Assembly: GCA_030600525.1 (NCBI GenBank)
Contig: JAUVLX010000235.1
Span: forward strand, 1 to 5,748
DNA: 5,748 nucleotides
Reading direction: 5' to 3'
Source: Desulfobulbus sp.
GTDB taxonomy: Bacteria > Desulfobacterota > Desulfobulbia > Desulfobulbales > Desulfobulbaceae
Part shown: piece after piece, positions 5,679 through 5,748 of the stretch
How positions within the stretch are numbered: position 1 is the first letter of the stretch
Layout: the number at the start of each line of letters is the position of its first letter
Notes under the pieces: model-generated
Told to the model about the DNA's origin: nothing
The model's database searches: none
What the model saw: only the letters and a program-made list of their open reading frames with translations
Made by a program: the position numbers and the translations under genes

Positions 5679-5748
5679 TTCTCATCCTCCCTTGCGGCAT
5701 CTTTGCTTAAGGTCCGTAGCCCGACGACCAGTGCCAGCATGGCGGGCA
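5675..5748 (-). CDS. C-terminal end of an unidentified upstream gene (partial)
   Basis: A reading frame enters from the right edge and ends with TGA at 5677-5675, giving 23 visible residues (first complete codon at 5746). The tail begins PAMLALVVGLRTL and ends in a charged stretch, SKDAAREDEK. Its stop overlaps the start of the histidine kinase in an ATGA arrangement, and the kinase ribosome binding site lies inside its last codons, so translation is probably coupled. Of the three frames here, this one alone stays open up to the kinase start with a protein-like composition. The hydrophobic stretch followed by a charged end could be the end of a last membrane helix or simply a terminal helix. 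Too little is visible to name a family. It is probably another member of the same operon, perhaps a signalling component. Confidence 0.55.
   Translation of the reverse strand, partial: PAMLALVVGLRTLSKDAAREDEK
5685..5690 (-). promoter_or_regulatory. Ribosome binding site of the histidine kinase
   Basis: GGAGGA on the minus strand, six bases before the ATG at 5678. It lies inside the last codons of the preceding frame, which supports both the start choice and translational coupling. Confidence 0.75.

Noticed and set aside
5731..5736. TGGCAC on the minus strand, resembling the -24 element of a sigma-54 promoter upstream of the kinase
   Set aside because: The required TTGC-like -12 element is missing at the right spacing (GTCG is present), and the site lies inside the preceding coding frame.

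Overview
The window is a compact stretch of bacterial DNA with every credible gene on the minus strand. Reading right to left, transcription passes through (1) the last 23 codons of an unidentified gene, (2) a membrane-bound sensor histidine kinase, (3) a single-domain response regulator, (4) a molybdopterin-dependent oxidoreductase of the polysulfide/thiosulfate reductase type, (5) its four-cluster iron-sulfur partner subunit, and (6) a tandem-GAF sensor gene that runs off the left edge and carries a frameshift. Junctions are tight: 4-nt, 8-nt and 4-nt overlaps, plus gaps of 48 and 73 nt. This fits one operon or two coupled ones. I see no RNA gene, mobile element, CRISPR array, origin or convincing promoter or rho-independent terminator.

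The gene content suggests an anaerobically respiring, sulfur-metabolising bacterium. The style of the kinase and GAF proteins recalls Desulfobacterota (former Deltaproteobacteria, Desulfobulbales-like). That assignment comes from recognising protein style, not from a database match.

The most likely reading is a regulated redox module. The kinase has about four N-terminal membrane segments, a coiled coil, a PAS domain and a complete HisKA/HATPase core. It would sense a membrane or redox signal and phosphorylate the downstream CheY-like regulator. The catalytic subunit has an N-terminal [4Fe-4S] motif and a Cys as probable Mo ligand, but no Tat signal peptide, and no membrane-anchor (PsrC/PhsC-like) gene follows the iron-sulfur subunit. 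The pair therefore looks like a soluble cytoplasmic relative of the periplasmic, membrane-anchored PsrABC/PhsABC enzymes. Its substrate cannot be told from sequence alone.

The clearest anomaly is in the GAF gene. The open frame 110-1066 leaves the GAF fold after about residue 282, at an A5 run (T5 at 219-223 on the plus strand). An uninterrupted, GAF-like continuation lies in the neighbouring frame to position 1. One base is missing there, either by sequencing or assembly error or by a real, recent mutation. Other points of note are a CDHDSC motif in the first GAF domain only, a regulator with no output domain, and two intergenic dyads that could be regulatory.
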